Below are positions 1 to 10,771 of a DNA stretch of 64,000 nt, piece after piece. The stretch spans positions 11,231,792 to 11,295,791 of the forward strand of contig CM021323.1 in assembly GCA_010645155.1 (NCBI GenBank), given 5' to 3'. This stretch comes from Tigriopus japonicus. Its lineage: Eukaryota > Arthropoda > Copepoda > Harpacticoida > Harpacticidae. The notes beneath the pieces are model-generated. The model did not search any database and was not told the DNA's origin. It saw only the letters and a list, made by a program, of their open reading frames with translations. The position numbers and the translations under genes were made by a program. Positions within the stretch are counted from its first letter, which is position 1, and the number at the start of each line of letters is the position of its first letter.

Positions 1-457
1 ATTTTGAAACGAGAAAAACAATTTCACATCATACTTGTGCATGCACTTATCGATATTCAATGGGGGCGTTAAACGTACGCTAAAAAAGCTCTGGTAGGAA
101 AGAGCGAAGATTTTTGAAAGCCAGGAGCTTTCCAACTCATTCTGAGATCTAGAAAAAAAAATTTAAATGCTACTTGCGAAATTTGGAATTTACTGGCAAT
201 TACAATCAGTGTATTTGTGATTATCTCCATCATAATGTAAGAAGACGTAAAATGAAAATGGGCTCATTTAAAGTTTCCTGACACGATCAAAAATTACTTG
301 AAGACGGAAAATAACAATTTTTCTAGAATAACTTTCACAACTTTGAAAGCATCTAGCTTTGTAGACCTTTTTATTCGGGCTTTAAAACGTTTGTTTTCAA
401 AAACCAAATTTGATATCAAATCGTAGCCTCTCTACGATCTTCTCTTAAACTCTCTAC

Positions 458-820
458 TAGTCAATTGTTCAACCGCATCTTGAAAATGCTTCCCCCATTT
501 GGGTTCCAATTAGTTCGGCAGGTTTGCAAAAGGTCAAGCAGGTCCAAAGATGTTTTACTAGGACAGGAGTTCTCAACCTTTTTCCGGGGGATACCCATTT
601 TGGCAAGGGAAATATCCGATTTACCCTCCTATGTAATGACCAATATTTAAAAATGTCAAAATACGTGAAGAAGAGAAAAACGTGCAATATTGGTCGAAAA
701 ACCCCAAGTTTTTTCCAATTTTTCCGGACACAAATTTACCCAACAGAAAGTCAAATTTGCCCAAATTTGGGTAAATACCCATAGGTTGAGAACCCCTGTA
801 CTAGGAACCCCACAAAGGAG
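458..820 (+). mobile_element. LINE (non-LTR retrotransposon) fragment, interrupted by a hAT MITE
   Basis: About 100 bp at 458-563 closely match the reverse-transcriptase C-terminal region of the LINE copy at 9449-10769. Both read 'sAGLQKV.QVQRCFTR' after a shared QPHLE-like stretch. The match breaks at 563, exactly where a MITE begins. It resumes for a few bases after the MITE at 807 and then is lost. The fragment is dead: short, with frame damage. It is one of three copies of the same family in this window; the others are at 9449 and 20695. Confidence 0.7.
564..798. mobile_element. hAT-type MITE with 8-bp target duplication, inside a LINE fragment
   Basis: A 235-bp element with terminal inverted repeats. 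The left end reads CAGGAGTTCTCAACCT and the complement of the right end reads CAGGGGTTCTCAACCT, 15 of 16 bases identical. It is flanked on both sides by TACTAGGA (556-563 and 799-806). That octamer occurs once at the equivalent place in the uninterrupted LINE copy near 9652, so the empty site is visible in the same window. An 8-bp duplication and CAGNGGTTCTCAA ends are the known signature of hAT elements. There is no transposase, so it is non-autonomous. Family assignment is inferred from ends and duplication length. Confidence 0.85.
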
Positions 821-1705
821 GCATTTATTGAAAATATTTTTTTCGTATTAGGACATCCATTGTGGATTGCACTACTTTTTGAAGTAAATATCTAAAGCAC
901 AAACTTGATCCAAGTCTGAGCTTATTTTTTGATTTACTGCAATGAATCAAAACACGGGAGTCCAAAAGTGGAGTTAGCCTTTTTTGAAAAAGGACCACAC
1001 AATACAAAGTAGAGATCGGCGACCATTGACACGATTATGAAGAAACTAATATCTACACATTTCAAGTCTCCCACAGTATGGAGGTATTGGTCAGTATTGT
1101 TAACCCGTTTGCTTTAGGGTTAAAGAAGAAGTGTTCAATTTACTTCCGCAGAAAGTTGATGTGTTCTTGATTACAGAGAATAACTGACCCCTTGAAACGT
1201 ACGCATTTGTAAAGGATTTGTTGACGGTCAGGGATATTGCTTTGTTTGTTGGGGGAAGTCCTTGCCCACTTTTCTGTATCACTTAGTGACACAAGTCAAG
1301 GCTTGGAAAGCATCGTGTTGACGGCGGAAATGTTTTTTTTTACTTGCACCCAATTGAATCATCGATGACTTTGACAACAATACAAAGGATGTTTGATACG
1401 AGGATCGTCATTTCAAGCATTGGCCTTAAGGTAGGAGCATCCTTTGGTCTTGTGATCCGTGTTACGTGTCTGTAGTCGCAAGTTCATTGGAATTCGTGTG
1501 CGTAGAAGCACAGTGTGTACTGATTGACCAAAGACAACTTCCCTTGAATGAAGGCCTGACCATAATCACAATAACAAGGATAGAGAGGATTCTTGGTTTG
1601 TGTTTATGTGATTTCGAGTTGATCGCTTAGAACGAGTTCTTGCAGAGGCCAACGTCCGGCTTTGAGGCGGCGGGCACGCCGGCGGCGTTCTTTCACAAAT
1701 CAAAA
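821..1705. other. Intergenic 5' flank, no gene seen
   Basis: AT-rich sequence between the LINE/MITE remnant and the first exon of the amino-acid transporter. Open frames are short and show no recognisable protein. The last 60 bases before 1706 are GC-rich (GGCGG and GCCGG runs) and probably belong to the 5'UTR or promoter of the transporter. I see no TATA box there. Confidence 0.5.
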
Positions 1706-4700
1706 ATGTCACATTTATCGCTTCATTTCCCATCCGAGATGTCTCCAAGACGGTTGAGTAACGTCTCATATACTCCAATTTCGGGTAAGACCATTATCAT
1801 TGTACATACGTGCGTTCATCCATTCACCAATGCACCTCCACCCATATCCAAGAGGAGGCTCGAATAAAACCCATAAAAAGTACAAGGAAAACAAAACGAA
1901 TTCTTTTGAATCCTAGCTGAAGATCTTCACGGCTTGGAAAGATACACAAAAAAGAAAATTCTTGAAGAACATATTGATGAAGCTTGTTTTTTGAACAATT
2001 TAACTTGATTCATCAGCTTTACTTAAACGGGACAAGAGACTGGATGGCCGAAATTTTGCCTATCTAAATAAGCATTTAATACAAATTGCATTTTGCAAAA
2101 TTAACGACCTTGTAATAGCCAAATTTAGCATGATACGAACGTCAATCTTCCTGAACGAAAAGTATATTTTCTTACAACATCAAAGAAACTGCCAGTGTCA
2201 ATTTTAAAAAAATGGAAGAGATTGATGAATCATCTTTAGAATGCGAAATGAGTTTTAGGCGTGTATTCATAACAAGAATGTACCTAAAACCCGGTAAAAT
2301 GTTTCAATGATCAAAAGAACAATCTGATAACGCAAAATATCAGCACTTGTACTAAAGAACACCAAACAACTAAAGCGAATCAATGCCCAAATGGTTTAAA
2401 TGGATGGTATTGAATACAGAATAAAATTCCGCCAATTTTTCTTTCACAATCAAGTTTCAGGATAAAAATTTAGTGGGAAATTTGTTGACCACATTGGATA
2501 TGTTTGAAAGGGCATTCATTACCATTAATATATGTGAAGTTAAAGATCTCATATCAATGCAAATGTGTGCTTCTTTGATATCCAGAAACAAATAATTATT
2601 CCTTGTTTCATCGTAATTTTCATCACTAATAGAAACAAGCCAAATTAGTTCGGTATTGATGAACAAAGAAGAGAGAACTCTCAAATAAGTTTTTTTTTTC
2701 ATTTTGCAAAAATAGCTCCTGTCAGAGCACAATCACTAGAAGAGAAAAAGTGCACTTTTTGACTTCAAAGCATATTCCAACACAATTTGGAACACGTGAA
2801 AGTCTTGCACAACATGTTCTGGGAGAAACAAATGTTCGAATCTTCCACTTTTTCATGCGCTTCCCTTTTTTCGAGTACGGTGAAGATACAGATTCTGATT
2901 GAGACCACACCAATCAAACTTATTGGTGTGCGGTTGCGATCCTACCGAATTATGAAAAAGTTGATTGTTTTTGAGAACCTTGATTTTTTTTCCTGTTTTC
3001 TCTCATTTTTGAAGATTCTATTTTGACCATTTGAAATGAAAACATTTTTAACATTCCCTTTGATACTTTGCTATAATTGAGAACATGTCTAATTTACCTT
3101 ATTTTTTAAATCCATCGTTAACACTAATCAAATAAGGTTGTGTAATGCAACTCACAAGTCTTAGTAGTCATATAAGTCCCTCACGTGCTTCCAAATCAAG
3201 TCATTCGAGGTACAAAAGAAATAGGGATTTTCAAAACGCAAAGGTCATGGTGTAAGTTTTATTACTTGCTCACATGTGCAAAAAAATCGTTGTTAAGTTT
3301 AGCTCTAAAGTTATGATTCTCGAGCAGTCGCCCTCAAGGTGATTTTATGAGAGAAATAGAAAGTTATGTGGCCATGTCCCAAGTGCGGAGCACATTTCCA
3401 TTTGACCCTTTTTTCACCACTCTAAGTTCGGATTCCCCGCCTTCAAATGTCAGAGCACCTTAAGCAGAACTAACAGTTGTTCATTCCTTTACATCGAAAT
3501 TATGTTCACATAACGACTGTTTTCTTGCTCAGACGATGAGCTATTTCTCCCGTTGTCGAGCTCGATTCTGGGGCGAATACAAAGGTCTCCTCTTTCCGTG
3601 ACTTTCATGGGTAGTCCACTAAAACTTAAAGGGCTCATTCATTTCTAGCCGTTAGTGCCGGTGGTGCTCCTCCTGAAAAATTTGTAATCGAAAATGTGGC
3701 CAAAAACGGTCTTGGAATTGGAGTGGCTTCAATCGTTTTGGCGGGAGAAATGGCTGGATCAGGAGTTTTGGCACTCCCAGCTGCCATGATTGGAACAGGT
3801 GTGATTCAAAACTCTTTCAACAATAAAAACTTTCTAATCAATATACGTTTCCATTACTTTAGGTTGGATGGGACTGCTTTTGATTGTTTTATTCACGGTC
3901 AATGCTTGTTACAGTGGAACACGTTTGGGACAATGTTGGGTCATTTTGGAGGAGCGATATCCCGAGTTCAAAGGGATCATTCGGGATCCATATCCTACGA
4001 TTGGCGAACGAGCAGTGGGTCGTTGGGGACGGTAATTTGATGATGTGATTATATGTTTTGTGTATGTGTGGTACAGATCGTGTACGCTAATGTTTGAAGG
4101 GTCAAGTGAACCCCAAGATTTGAAAGCGATATCAAGGACAGATAAACAACTCAACGATCGATTAACTTGTTTTGCCATTGCTGTAAACAATCATCTTGAT
4201 TGACTTGCACATTCATTCTCTAGAGTGACGTACAAGCTTGAGGAAAACACCATAAACTGGATCAAGCAAGCCATACAAAACTGATGGGATTATTGAAATC
4301 AATTGGAGAGTCCTTTAAGCGTAGTTATGTCAATCAGTACTCTATTCCAGTCTCGTTTCGTTGATATGCATTACCATAACACTTTATGGCGGAGGATGCG
4401 TGTTTATTGTCCTGATTGCCCAACTCTTGGGATCGCTTCTTTCCACTTGGCTAGACATTCATCTAAGTCTCTGCTTGTGGATGCTGATCGTGGCAGCTGG
4501 ATTGACACCCATGACTTGGTTGGGCACCCCCAAAGACTTTTGGTAACTAACACCCTTGTGATTGTCCTTTTGAACCCATCCCCAAGGAACATATCTTTGT
4601 TTAGGCCCATCGCTGTCGGAGCCCTCGTGACCACCTTGGCAGCTTGTCTACTCATTGTAATTCAATCGGCCTTGGACTCGCAAGATCTGGAGGAGGTAGT

Positions 4701-7207
4701 TTTCCCTGCACCCACACTAGAGGGAACTTTTAAAGCTTTTGGTTCAATCATGTTTGCCTTCGCTGGAGCCTCTACGTTCCCGACCATTCAAGCGGATATG
4801 AAGCATCGGGAACAGTTCAACAAAGCCGCAACCATCGCCTGCGGAAGTGAGTCTAAACCATTGATCTTGGGTCTGAAAAAAGAATGATCCAATCAGTTCG
4901 TTGTTGTTCCAGTTTTGTTTCTCATCTACTTTCCCATGGCCGCGGGAGGATACTTTTCATTTGGTCATTTGGCCAAGGCTAACATTGTCCTCAGTATTAG
5001 TGATGGTCCAGTCAGGCTCATTGTGGAGATCATGCTTTTGCTCCATCTCGTGGCAGCCTTTCCCATCATCACCAACCCGCCTGCCCAATTCTTTGAATAT
5101 ATGTTGGGCATACCCACAGGTATGAACAAGCTAATCAACAGGGTTAGAATACTACAAAATAATCGTTAATAAGTAAATGATTATTGGTCGAAAGGTAAAC
5201 AAGGTTGCTTTTGTGTGTTCAAGTTGTGGAATGGATGAAAAACGTAAGTATCGATTAAAGAATTGCTATGAAAATTAATATGGCATCTTCAAACACTTGT
5301 GCTAGAGTGACCTCATTTTTCTTATATAAGTTATGCGGGATAAGTATGGGAACCACGTAATTTCTAAGTCAGATAATATTGATGGAATGGAAGTGGATTT
5401 ATCCGTTAATTCGTTTTGACAGACGGATTAATTGTACAAAATGTAAAAAATGGTTTTTTTCGTTCTATTCTGTTTTCTCCTGAAACAAAATTTTACAAAA
5501 TTTATCCCAAAAAAGCTTGAAATCAAAAATTCCAAAAAGCTATGAACCAAACCAAGGGACATTCTTATACAAGGAACCACATGAAAGTTTCGGCAATTCA
5601 ACAAAAGTTTGATTTTGATGTTCAATTCCTGCTTTCAACAGGATATTTCTTGAATCTCACAACATGAAAAATTAGAACATGAATTGTCTCTTATGAATCT
5701 GGAAGTGAATGAAGTTTGATATCTTTGTCTTTCTTGTCATTCTGTTATTTTTGGGTCTATCAGCAATGGAATTTGTAGAATTTTCCCATCCCAATGAGTT
5801 TCATTTACCTCTTTTAATGGTGCTTGTTAGGTTTGTATTTTTGCGTTCACAATCTATCATTAATGTCATTTTTGTTTGGGTATGATTTCAAAACTATTAT
5901 GTTAATTTAACCTGCATGAGTAGATTATACTTTTGCAAGACGAGAGGATATAGAGTCCTTTAAGCGGAACCAGTAAAATAGTAATAACGTGCAACCTTTG
6001 AGCATTATTAAACAAGATTTCAGTTCTTATGTGTCCAATAAACATTGAGAAGTTAAAAAATGGGTCAAGCTTTTGTGTCAGAGTGCAATATCGGGAGCTG
6101 TATTAGTAAGGTGACCTCCCAGTCTTATGTACTGTGACCTCCCAGTCAGCTGTTCGTTAAAGGACCCAAAACGCAAGATTTATACATTTTTACTTAAGCT
6201 TGTCACAAAACCTAATTCCTCAAAAGTAATATTGAAGCATCATTTATGCTTTTGATCCTACAATTTTGCCCATGGGACAAGGCAAGGTGCCTTGCAGCTT
6301 TGACCTCAATCCAATGGGCTTCCCTGTGTGATCCATGTTTGAGGCCAGGGTATGCTAGGGGGCCCATTAAGCCTGATGTCACCCATGTCTGCTTTGGCCT
6401 GGTCGAGAGCAAACTTGGCCATGTCATTGTCAATGAAGGTGGCCATTGTGAAGCTGGTTGGAAAAAAATAGTTGCACTAATTGGTTACGGAGTCTATGTG
6501 ATGAAAATTAAATGTAGTTCCCCTACCATTATTTGATTTAAAAAAATACTGGGTTCCCATACTTATCTCGCATACTGTAATTTGAGTGTCGCGCTTCGCA
6601 ATCTAACAAAGACCAGATATTGGTCCATTTCTTTTGCCACAATACACTCATTTCCTTAGGATCGTGTCAGCTTTGGAATTGTATTCTAAAATTAAAACCA
6701 AACTGACTTTTATGTTCGAATTCCATTTTGAGACAAGTTGATCCTTTTTATTCCAATTTTCTCCAACAGAATTCAATATGAAACGGTGCTTGTTCCGTTC
6801 GGCCAGTGTGGTGGTGCTCCTTTTCATCGCGGAGACCGTTCCCAGTTTTGGAAGTATTCTAGACTTGGTAGGAGGGAGTACAGTCACTTTGCTTACCTTC
6901 GTGTTTCCACCCTATTTCTATATGAGGCTAGTGGACTCATCCCACAGATATAAGGATTGCCCCCAAAGGTGAGTACAAGACAAACCTTTTTTGTAACGTT
7001 TGTTGCCTTTCTCCATTGCCTTTATTTATTATTTGTAGGACACTGCCCGTTTGGGAACGCGTGTACTGCTGGCTTTTAATCATAATTGGGATCATTGGAG
7101 GGTGTTGCGCCACTTACACAGCGGTGAAAAATATTGTGAGCGCGGATTTCCAAGTTCCATGCTATTTACAAAGCGGCAACGTTACCATAGCGATGTCATC
7201 TCATTAA
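1706..7207 (+). CDS. SLC32/36-type (AAAP family) amino-acid transporter, 8 exons
   Basis: Multi-pass transporter of the Aa_trans/AAAP family, which usually moves neutral amino acids with protons across plasma or lysosomal membranes; the substrate here is unknown. Exons: 1706-1784, 3649-3798, 3863-4031, 4351-4542, 4605-4846, 4913-5119, 6770-6968, 7039-7207. All join in phase with GT-AG borders, giving 468 residues, typical for the family. Diagnostic stretches in order: GSGVLALPAAM in the first membrane helix; TLYGGGCVFIVLIAQ; FGSIMFAFAGASTFPTIQ; FPMAAGGYFSFGH; NPPAQFFEYMLGIPTE; then ETVPSFGSILDLVGGST with VFPPYFYMRL. The last helix is LLIIIGIIGGCCATYTAV. The start is the first ATG in the open frame of exon 1 (context aaaaATGt); the second ATG, 11 codons later, is possible. 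The exon 1 assignment rests on phase and a good gtaaga donor, so it is less certain than exons 2-8. The next gene begins 165 bp after the stop. Confidence 0.9.
1785..3648 (+). other. Intron 1 of the amino-acid transporter
   Basis: A 1.9-kb intron with gtaaga donor and ttctag acceptor. No convincing coding sequence, repeat with clean ends, or RNA gene was seen. If exon 1 is wrong, this stretch would instead contain the promoter and another first exon. Confidence 0.6.
5120..6769 (+). other. Intron 6 of the amino-acid transporter
   Basis: A 1.65-kb intron splitting a conserved GIPT/E junction; the glutamate codon is split one base from the upstream exon and two from the downstream exon. It contains a 14-bp direct repeat, gtgacctcccagtc, at 6111-6124 and 6134-6147. 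A GC-richer patch at about 6246-6470 is open on both strands but resembles no protein I know; it may be an old repeat. Confidence 0.75.
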
Positions 7208-7285
7208 ATGAGAAGGTGACACAAACGAAGCGGTCTTTTTCTATTGACAATGTGTGCATATATTAGTAACTGAGTTACGCCCATG

Positions 7286-7294
7286 ATATATAAA
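7286..7294 (+). promoter_or_regulatory. Candidate TATA box upstream of DEG/ENaC gene A
   Basis: TATATAAAA lies 79-87 bp before the ATG at 7373 and about 80 bp after the transporter stop. It is the only TATA-like string in the short intergenic gap. If used, transcription would start near 7316, leaving only about 24 nt before the splice-acceptor-like site at 7340, so the two signals may not both act in the same transcript. Confidence 0.4.
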
Positions 7295-7316
7295 ATACCG
7301 AAACGAACCACTAGCG

Positions 7317-7340
7317 ACTTTTTCTTTGACTTGCTTGTAG
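7317..7340 (+). promoter_or_regulatory. Strong 3' splice-site-like sequence before DEG/ENaC gene A
   Basis: GACTTTTTCTTTG followed by ACTTGCTTGTAG: a pyrimidine tract ending in TTGTAG, 32 nt before the ATG at 7373. The paralogous gene has GACTTTTTGTGCC ending in TCTCAAG, 31 nt before its ATG. Conservation between paralogs suggests use as an acceptor, either for a 5'UTR intron or for a spliced leader. No upstream exon of this gene is visible in the short gap to the transporter. Confidence 0.5.
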
Positions 7341-7372
7341 TTGAAAAGACAGCACAAAAAGGTAGCTTTAAG

Positions 7373-9115
7373 ATGGCTAACTATCTTAAGTTTCTTAGGT
7401 ACTTGTTTATTGCCGTTGTTTTCATTGCATTTCTTATTCAAATCCAAGAAAGCTTTGACAAATATATGGAAGAAATGGTGACGGAACAAGTCTCAGTCGA
7501 GAACGCGGATGCGTTGCCTTTACCACCAATTGCATTAGTGACTACTACGGCAATAAAGGTATCGACATTCAAAAACAAAACTGGAAAGGACTTCAATTTA
7601 CACAGCCAAAGTGATTTTGTAAATGCAAGTATTTTGTGTCCCCAAGAAAAAGATTTTCATCGTTGCTTCAAAGATTACAGGTAAATGAGATTGACAAGGG
7701 AGAAAGCTCACATTACTGTTATTTTCTTATTATCTTAGGGTTCATGTTTTTTTCTTAAAATAAAGATTCAGAGTAATTCTCACAAGGTTCCTTTGAAGGA
7801 TTGACAATCACTTCACGATTGGGTGGGTGCCAGGCAAAAAGGTCACACCATCTATGGAGCCTCTTGACTTTGATGGCGAGGGAAAATAAAGTAGCTGACA
7901 AGGTTGTATTTTGAAAGGCTTTAGTAGTAGTATTCATGTGCAAATCTTTTTTTTACAATAACGTGGCATTTTCGTGGCTTATCCGGTTAATCGTTTAAAA
8001 TGATTGAAAGAAAAATTTAAAATCCCGTTCAAAATTGCGTTAGTTCAGGAATGCCGGCTGGGGATCCCAACCTTGGGGATGATTGGCCTTTTATTTTACC
8101 ACGGAAAAAGCATGAAATTATTAAGATTTCTCATTCTTTTTTCGTTTTGATTTATGACACGTAAAGCTTTCAACTTTTTCACTTTCCTATTTCATGTTAG
8201 CTTTGAGGCCGACGAAATATTTCAAGAGTTTTGGGAATCAGGAAACACTCCTCGAAATCTGACTATTTCGGACGTTTTTCAAACAGGGCCAGTGGATATT
8301 ACTTACGGGAGCTATTTCTACTTCAATATCAACACGTCCGTTGGAACAAGCTATTTTTCTAGCCCAGTCATATACTTCAAAAAAGAATTTATTTCGAATG
8401 AAAACATAATGGCGGTATTGCACAACAAGGACCAGCTTCGCCAATCCTATGACGAGCATTATTTTCCTCAGCCTATGGTCAATATAGATCTAATGGAAGA
8501 GAAATTGGCTATATTGTCAATCGAGTTGACTGAGCATGAGAACCTCAACCTGAAACGAACTCCGTGTGTTGAGGATTCTGACTATGATCTTGGACTTTGT
8601 TTGGAAAGTTATTTGAGCAAAATGGCTGGTTGCAAATTGCCTTGGCAAAAAAGGAGTCTCCAAATCCCCGAGAAAAATTGTGAAACGGCAGAAGAATTCT
8701 CTCAGAATTTGCTCATACGAGATAAGTACAGAGATTGGACGGCCCATAAAGTGAGATACGTACTTTTACTGATTACCAATTAAACACGTGTCAATACGTT
8801 TAATTCATTTTCCAGACATTTTCCGAGACTAAATGCTTGAAGCCTTGTCGATATCAATCGTTCAAAGCTGAAGTATCCCATCAGCCATTTCCAAAAAATG
8901 TTTCCTTCCCATCTAAAATTGGACTAACTCTTCTTTACAAGCAATGCGCAATTATAAGAAAGAGACAAATTCTAATGAATGATGGATACAGCTTGATCGC
9001 AGAAATTGGAGGATCTAAGGGCATGTTCATAGGAGCATCCTTCATTACAATCTACGATTTCATTTTCGAAGGAATGTTCCTTCTGTCCAAACATCTATGT
9101 CGTACCAAAAAGTGA
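7373..9115 (+). CDS. DEG/ENaC-like sodium channel subunit A, 3 exons
   Basis: Member of the degenerin/epithelial sodium channel family: trimeric, amiloride-type cation channels of the plasma membrane with two membrane helices and a large cysteine-rich outer domain. Exons 7373-7680, 8201-8750 and 8816-9115 join in phase to 385 residues. Helix 1 is about residues 7-27 (LRYLFIAVVFIAFLI). The outer domain carries the family pattern TPCVED..YD...C, a later CLKPCRYQSF matching the usual C.C.P.C....Y, and N-glycosylation sites. Just before helix 2 comes EIGGSKGMFIGAS, the conserved GG..G.F.GAS, where G-A-S is the selectivity filter. It is shorter than typical members (500-700 residues): the cytoplasmic N-terminus is only about 8 residues, so the His-Gly gating motif is not seen. 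It may lie in an undetected upstream exon. A near-identical exon plan recurs in gene B at 14667. Confidence 0.87.
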
Positions 9116-9171
9116 TGGCAAATATACTATTGCATTGTTCTTACCTACCTCGACTTTGACCTTGCACAATA

Positions 9172-9314
9172 CAATGAAATCTCGATTTAACGATAATTTT
9201 TGGGGTTACCGATTTTGTACTACTCTTATGACAGCGACTCGATTAAACTATAAATTTCGATTTAATAAAATATTATCGGTTGCTGGACAATATCGTTAAA
9301 TCGAGATTTCACTG
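9172..9314. mobile_element. pogo/Tigger-like MITE with TA target duplication
   Basis: A 143-bp element. The left end CAATGAAATCTCGATTTAA and the complement of the right end CAGTGAAATCTCGATTTAA differ at one base, and TA flanks both sides (9170-9171 and 9315-9316). CAGTGAAACCTCGATTTAA-type ends and a TA duplication are known from pogo/Tigger members of the Tc1/mariner superfamily. No transposase is present. It sits 56 bp downstream of the stop of DEG/ENaC gene A and holds the first AATAAA after that stop. Confidence 0.8.
9264..9269 (+). promoter_or_regulatory. Candidate polyadenylation signal of DEG/ENaC gene A
   Basis: AATAAA 149 nt after the stop, with an ATTAAA variant at 9242. Both are inside the pogo-like MITE; the 56 bases between stop and MITE contain neither. 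The MITE may therefore supply the 3' end of the transcript. Confidence 0.4.
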
Positions 9315-9448
9315 TATTGTCTCTTAGACCCCATCCAACTTTATGAGAAGTAAAATTCTTCTTAATATCCACATTAACCTAGATTTCAAAAAAGATGGAA
9401 ACAGGACACTTTTGACCGAATTTCGATTTTTACCTACAAAATAGTACA

Positions 9449-10769
9449 ATGTTTCGACAATTTTCATCTAAATCTAATCAGAAGGCATTTCAAACATGTG
9501 GCTGGATCTATCGCACTTTCAAGTCCAGAGATAGTATTACAATGCTAACTCTGTACAAGTCGATTTTTCAGCCGCATCTTGAATATGCCTCCATTTGGGC
9601 TCCAATGAGTTCAGCAGGTTTGCAAAAGGTCGAGCAGGTCCAAAGATGTTTTACTAGGAACATCACAGGAATGAGAGAGCTCTCGTATTGGGAGAGATTC
9701 CAAAAGTTAGGGCTGTACAGTACTCAGAGAAGGTGTGAAAGGTATCTGATACTGTGTGTTTTCAAGAGCATTCATGGGCTCTGTCCTAACCCAAGATTTG
9801 AGATCAGTTGTGGCGACCGTAGAGGTTTTACATGCGCTCTGAGAGCACCTCCAAATCAAAAGGAAACTAGGCTAGTACGAACAATGAAGTCCTCTCTTCT
9901 TTATCGGGCTCCTTCATTGTTCAATTTGTTACCCATTAGTCTTCGTCGGGAATATTTAGGAGCTGATCCTCTAATAGGGCTGACGATTTTCTCGAACATT
10001 TCAATTCTCGAGAATGAGAATTTCTCGAGAATTCGAGAAAAATTCTCGAGAATTTGAGAAAAAGTGAAAATAGCGAAAAAAATGTACATTCAAAGCTTCC
10101 AAAGCACTTGAAATTGTTTTTTTTTTTAAGTTTATACCAAAATCAATATGAACATGAGTGTGAAAAACAATGATTGGACCTCACGGACAATAATATCTGA
10201 AATTTTATTTCTGACATTTCTGAAACGTTCTACTGACATTGTTAAAACTTCGGACATTTTCGCATTTTTGGTCAGCTGTAATTTTCAAAACAGGGGTTTC
10301 TTGTACACACCACCACAGCCATTAGAATCTCGAAAAAAATCAGACACAGAATCTTGCCTCGAATCTGGACAGAGAAGATTTTGTTTGGGCTGGTTCACGA
10401 GTTATTTTCTTGTTCGAATGTACCATAAAGATGTTTATAAAGTTTCAAACATTGCTCATGGCTCCTATTGTTCTTTTACTTGAAACTTTTGTTTTGAATG
10501 AAACAGTTTTGCCATCAATTCCAAAATATGACCTAGAGTAATCTAATGAAAAATTCTCGAAAATTCTCGAGAATTCGGAAAAATTCTCGAGAATTTTCGA
10601 TCCTCGATTTTTTCGAGAAATTCTCGAGAATCAGCCCTATCCTCTAACAGCATTTAAGGCAGGATTGGACAAATTTTTGAATACTATTCCTGACCAACCC
10701 ACCATTCATGGGTTGTACAGATCTGCCAACAGTAACTCATTGGTAGATCAAATTTCTTATAAACGGTAA
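9449..10769 (+). mobile_element. LINE fragment: reverse-transcriptase C-terminal region, split by a hAT MITE
   Basis: Open frame 9449-9974 continues at 10648 once the inserted element is removed. It carries hallmarks of the C-terminal region of a non-LTR retrotransposon ORF2: ALL-type 'MLTLYKSIFQPHLEYASIWAP', then LQKVEQVQRCFTR, MRELSYWERFQKLGLYS, RRCERYLILCVFKSIHGL, LLYRAPSLFNLLP, and after the gap PLTAFKAGLDKFLNTIPDQP with a stop at 10767-10769. It is 5'-truncated: no endonuclease or YADD catalytic core is present. The frame is nearly intact, so the insertion seems fairly recent. The clade (CR1/Jockey-like) is a guess. Confidence 0.8.
9975..10639. mobile_element. hAT-type MITE, 665 bp, with 8-bp target duplication TCCTCTAA
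   Basis: Bounded by TAGGGCTGA at the left and its exact complement TCAGCCCTA at the right, each flanked by TCCTCTAA (9967-9974 and 10640-10647). Removing the element and one octamer restores the LINE reading frame (GADPL/TAFKAGL). Both subterminal regions are dense in the palindrome TTCTCGAGAA and variants, about ten copies in all; such subterminal repeats bind transposase in known hAT elements. The interior, about 450 bp, has no recognisable protein, so it is non-autonomous. Confidence 0.88.
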
Positions 10770-10771
10770 TT

